Assembly (NCBI GenBank): GCA_002215645.1
Contig: NGFI01000014.1
Coordinates: forward strand, 248,001 to 312,000
Reading direction: 5' to 3'
Source of the DNA: Gemmatimonadetes bacterium 2013_60CM_65_52
GTDB lineage: Bacteria; Gemmatimonadota; Gemmatimonadetes; Gemmatimonadales; Gemmatimonadaceae
DNA length: 64,000 nucleotides
The notes under the pieces were generated by a model. It worked only from the letters and a program-made list of their open reading frames with translations. It had not been told where the DNA came from and searched no databases. Both the position numbers and the translations under genes were made by a program. Below are positions 62,698-64,000 of this stretch, piece by piece. The stretch's first letter is position 1. Every line of letters begins with the position of its first letter.

Positions 62698-62766
62698 GAA
62701 CCACAGAGTCACAGAGAACACAGAGCTTTGCCTTGTTGCTCTGTGATCTCTGTGACTCTGTGGTCC
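62698..62766. repeat. Near-perfect 29-bp inverted repeat (CCACAGAGTCACAGAG type)
   Basis: Left arm 62698-62726 and right arm 62738-62766 are reverse complements with two mismatches, around an 11-base loop (TTTGCCTTGTT). Each arm is built from CACAGAG units. It lies in the 244-bp gap between the convergent NatB-like permease and DUF3618 genes. Similar CACAGAG palindromes recur in unrelated bacteria by my memory; function unknown. Confidence 0.8.
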
Positions 62767-62861
62767 ATTCGTAATCACGACTCTTTAAGTAGTCCGCGGA
62801 ACGATGAATGGGCGAGACGCTACTCGTGATTGTGCCGAGCGCCCCGAAACGGTGTCCGCGA

Positions 62862-63293
62862 CTAGTCTGCACGGGCGGTTGACGCCTGCCCTAGTGGCGC
62901 CGCCGAATCCCGCGCGACGCTCACCGGGACGTTGCGCGCGACGCCCGGAGTCGCGCCGATCGCCCGTTTCACGTCGCTGGCCAATGCGTCGATGCGCTGT
63001 TCCACCGCGCCGTGGAAGCCCTCGAGCACATGCGCCACGAGATCGTCGAGCACCGCGGCCACTCGCCCGCTCGCGCCCTGTGTGGCCACGACCGTGGCGG
63101 CCGCCGCCTTCACGTCCGCCTTGGACCCACTGAGCACGACCCCCGCGCCGACCGCGAGCGCAAGCGCCGGCCACGGGTTGTCGCGCACCATCTGCGCGAC
63201 GTTCAGCTTCTGCTCCAGCTCTTCCAGCGTATCGGAAATCCGCGTGCGCGTGAGCTCGATGTCCCGCTTCACGTCAGCCGTTGTTTCAGCCAT
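62862..63293 (-). CDS. DUF3618 family membrane-associated protein
   Basis: A 143-residue protein with the DUF3618 start DVKRDIELTRTRISDTLEELEQKLN, a hydrophobic helix in NPWPALALAVGAGVVLSG, and a helical tail. It is usually found with YqjE- and YqjD-like genes, as here. Probably a cell-envelope stress protein. The ATG at 63293 overlaps the YqjE-like gene by 25 bp. Confidence 0.84.
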   Translation of the reverse strand: MAETTADVKRDIELTRTRISDTLEELEQKLNVAQMVRDNPWPALALAVGAGVVLSGSKADVKAAAATVVATQGASGRVAAVLDDLVAHVLEGFHGAVEQRIDALASDVKRAIGATPGVARNVPVSVARDSAAPLGQASTARAD

Positions 63294-63682
63294 TCCCTGT
63301 CCTCCTTGAGCGTCGAAACCGTTTCGCGCGGCAGGAGCGCGGACGGCGAGAGCGCCGTGCGTGCCCGGAATGCGAGCCAGGCAGCGATGCCGCCAGCGAT
63401 GAGCGCCACGAGCAGCGCTCCGAGCCAGTACAGATCGTGGGGCAGCCACTGATCGCCAATCAGCAGGATGAGCGCCGTCAGCGCCGCGAGCGCGCCGAGC
63501 AGCAGCAACACCCCGCCAAGCGCGACGAACGCCGTGCCGCGTCCGGCGAGTCTGGCGGCATCACCGAGCTCGATGCGCACGAGCCGAGCCTCCGCGCGTA
63601 TGAGCCCCGCGCTGCTCTCCGCGAGATCGCGAAGCAACGCGCCCACTCCGCGACGGCCGTCTGACCTCGGATCGACCGTCAT
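63269..63682 (-). CDS. Phage holin superfamily III / YqjE-like membrane protein
   Basis: A 137-residue protein with GALLRDLAESSAGLIRAEARLVRIELGDA, then two membrane helices (VALGGVLLLLGALAALTALILLIG and YWLGALLVALIAGGIAAWLAF). It is the standard YqjE-like layout, and the holin name is from the family, not shown to be a phage function. It is between the YqjD-like and DUF3618 genes. Confidence 0.86.
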   Translation of the reverse strand: MTVDPRSDGRRGVGALLRDLAESSAGLIRAEARLVRIELGDAARLAGRGTAFVALGGVLLLLGALAALTALILLIGDQWLPHDLYWLGALLVALIAGGIAAWLAFRARTALSPSALLPRETVSTLKEDREWLKQRLT

Positions 63683-63697
63683 GCGAGCGTCCTCGCC

Positions 63698-64000
63698 CTA
63701 CTTACGGAACGCCTTGCCGAGCAGGTACCCCACACCCACCGCAATCGCGAGCGTGCGTCCGGGATGTTCTTTCACCTGCCGCTCGATGCCCGACTTGAGG
63801 CCGTCGACGTCCGCGTCCCGCAACCAGTCTGCCGACGCCTGCAATCCACCAGCGATCTGATTGCTCGTCTGGCCGAGGCGGCTGTCGTCGGCAACCATCG
63901 CGGCGCTGTTTCCCGTCGCGGCCGCGCCGGCAGTCTGTCCGCCGCCCGCACCCTGCTGACGCAGGCGCTCGGCCCCCGACTCTAACGCGTCCGCTACCGA
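63698..64000 (-). CDS. YqjD/ElaB-like membrane-anchored protein (5' end beyond window)
   Basis: An open frame from the window edge to 63698; 100 residues are visible. The sequence includes ESGAERLRQQ, VADDSRLGQTSNQIAGGLQASADWL, ERQVKEHPGRTLAIAVGVGYLLGKAF, with a C-terminal membrane helix as in ribosome-associated YqjD/ElaB-type proteins. An internal ATG at 63898 could start a 66-residue version, but the upstream frame (helical, Ala/Gly-rich) looks coding. It begins the yqjD-yqjE-DUF3618-like set. Confidence 0.78.
   Translation of the reverse strand, partial: SVADALESGAERLRQQGAGGGQTAGAAATGNSAAMVADDSRLGQTSNQIAGGLQASADWLRDADVDGLKSGIERQVKEHPGRTLAIAVGVGYLLGKAFRK

Noticed and set aside
63269-63682. 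Prophage remnant
   Set aside because: Although called phage holin superfamily III, YqjE-like proteins are normal chromosomal envelope proteins, and no phage genes are nearby.

Overview
The window is GC-rich bacterial chromosomal DNA with dense coding on both strands and many overlapping start and stop codons. There is no rRNA or tRNA to anchor taxonomy. Gene content (many secreted amidohydrolases and peptidases with N-terminal signal sequences, a SufBCD-SufU-Rieske-SufS operon, an LctP permease, BIG2-domain lipoproteins, a molybdenum hydroxylase of the xanthine dehydrogenase family) fits a Gemmatimonadota-like heterotroph. That placement is an inference from gene content, not a proof.

Layout. 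1-3651: a divergent heparinase-like protein (cut by the window edge) and two coupled secreted amidohydrolases. 3665-18214: a probable anti-phage or DNA-modification island. It has a DUF2779 nuclease-like protein divergent from a long unidirectional operon: SNF2 helicase (frameshifted), beta-class adenine methyltransferase of type III Mod style, RhuM-family protein, type III Res-like helicase-nuclease, a second SNF2 helicase, and an unrecognised 717-residue protein with tandem Cys/His zinc modules. This set does not match any named system I know as a whole and is the main discovery candidate. 18330-25991: lactate permease, M20 and M15 peptidases, an alpha/beta hydrolase, two tandem matrixin-like metalloproteases and a thioredoxin-reductase-like flavoprotein. 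25969-28431: an ECF sigma / anti-sigma / two-PDZ protein operon. 28735-35189: serine hydrolase, SufT-like protein, RNase D, AI-2E family transporter, PLP enzyme, thioesterase, methyltransferase. 35186-45225: HAD hydrolase, 7Fe ferredoxin, and a molybdenum hydroxylase whose small and large subunits (36268-39032) are separated by about 5 kb from its FAD subunit (44260-45225). Between them lie a beta-helix lipoprotein, YhbY, an M23 peptidase and an aldo/keto reductase. 45259-47132: DUF3037/HipA-like kinase pair and a cupin. 47345-52941: the suf iron-sulfur assembly operon behind a clear promoter with an Rrf2/IscR-like dyad. 52954-60236: one long minus-strand run: molybdate/tungstate-type ABC transporter, GT-C glycosyltransferase-like protein, PAS/GAF histidine kinase, DinB protein. 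60313-62617: NatAB-like ABC exporter. 62862-64000: three small envelope/stress proteins (DUF3618, YqjE-like, YqjD-like).

Connections: the molybdate/tungstate importer could supply the molybdenum hydroxylase, and the suf operon plus SufT could supply its Fe-S clusters. Three intergenic copies of a short inverted element (a left GGTAGGACGG arm and four 8-mers of the type TGTCCTAC) lie at 22642-22702, 42332-42412 and 48795-48842. Two of them abut start codons, and degenerate copies carry the stop codons of other genes. A different near-perfect 29-bp inverted repeat lies at 62698-62766.
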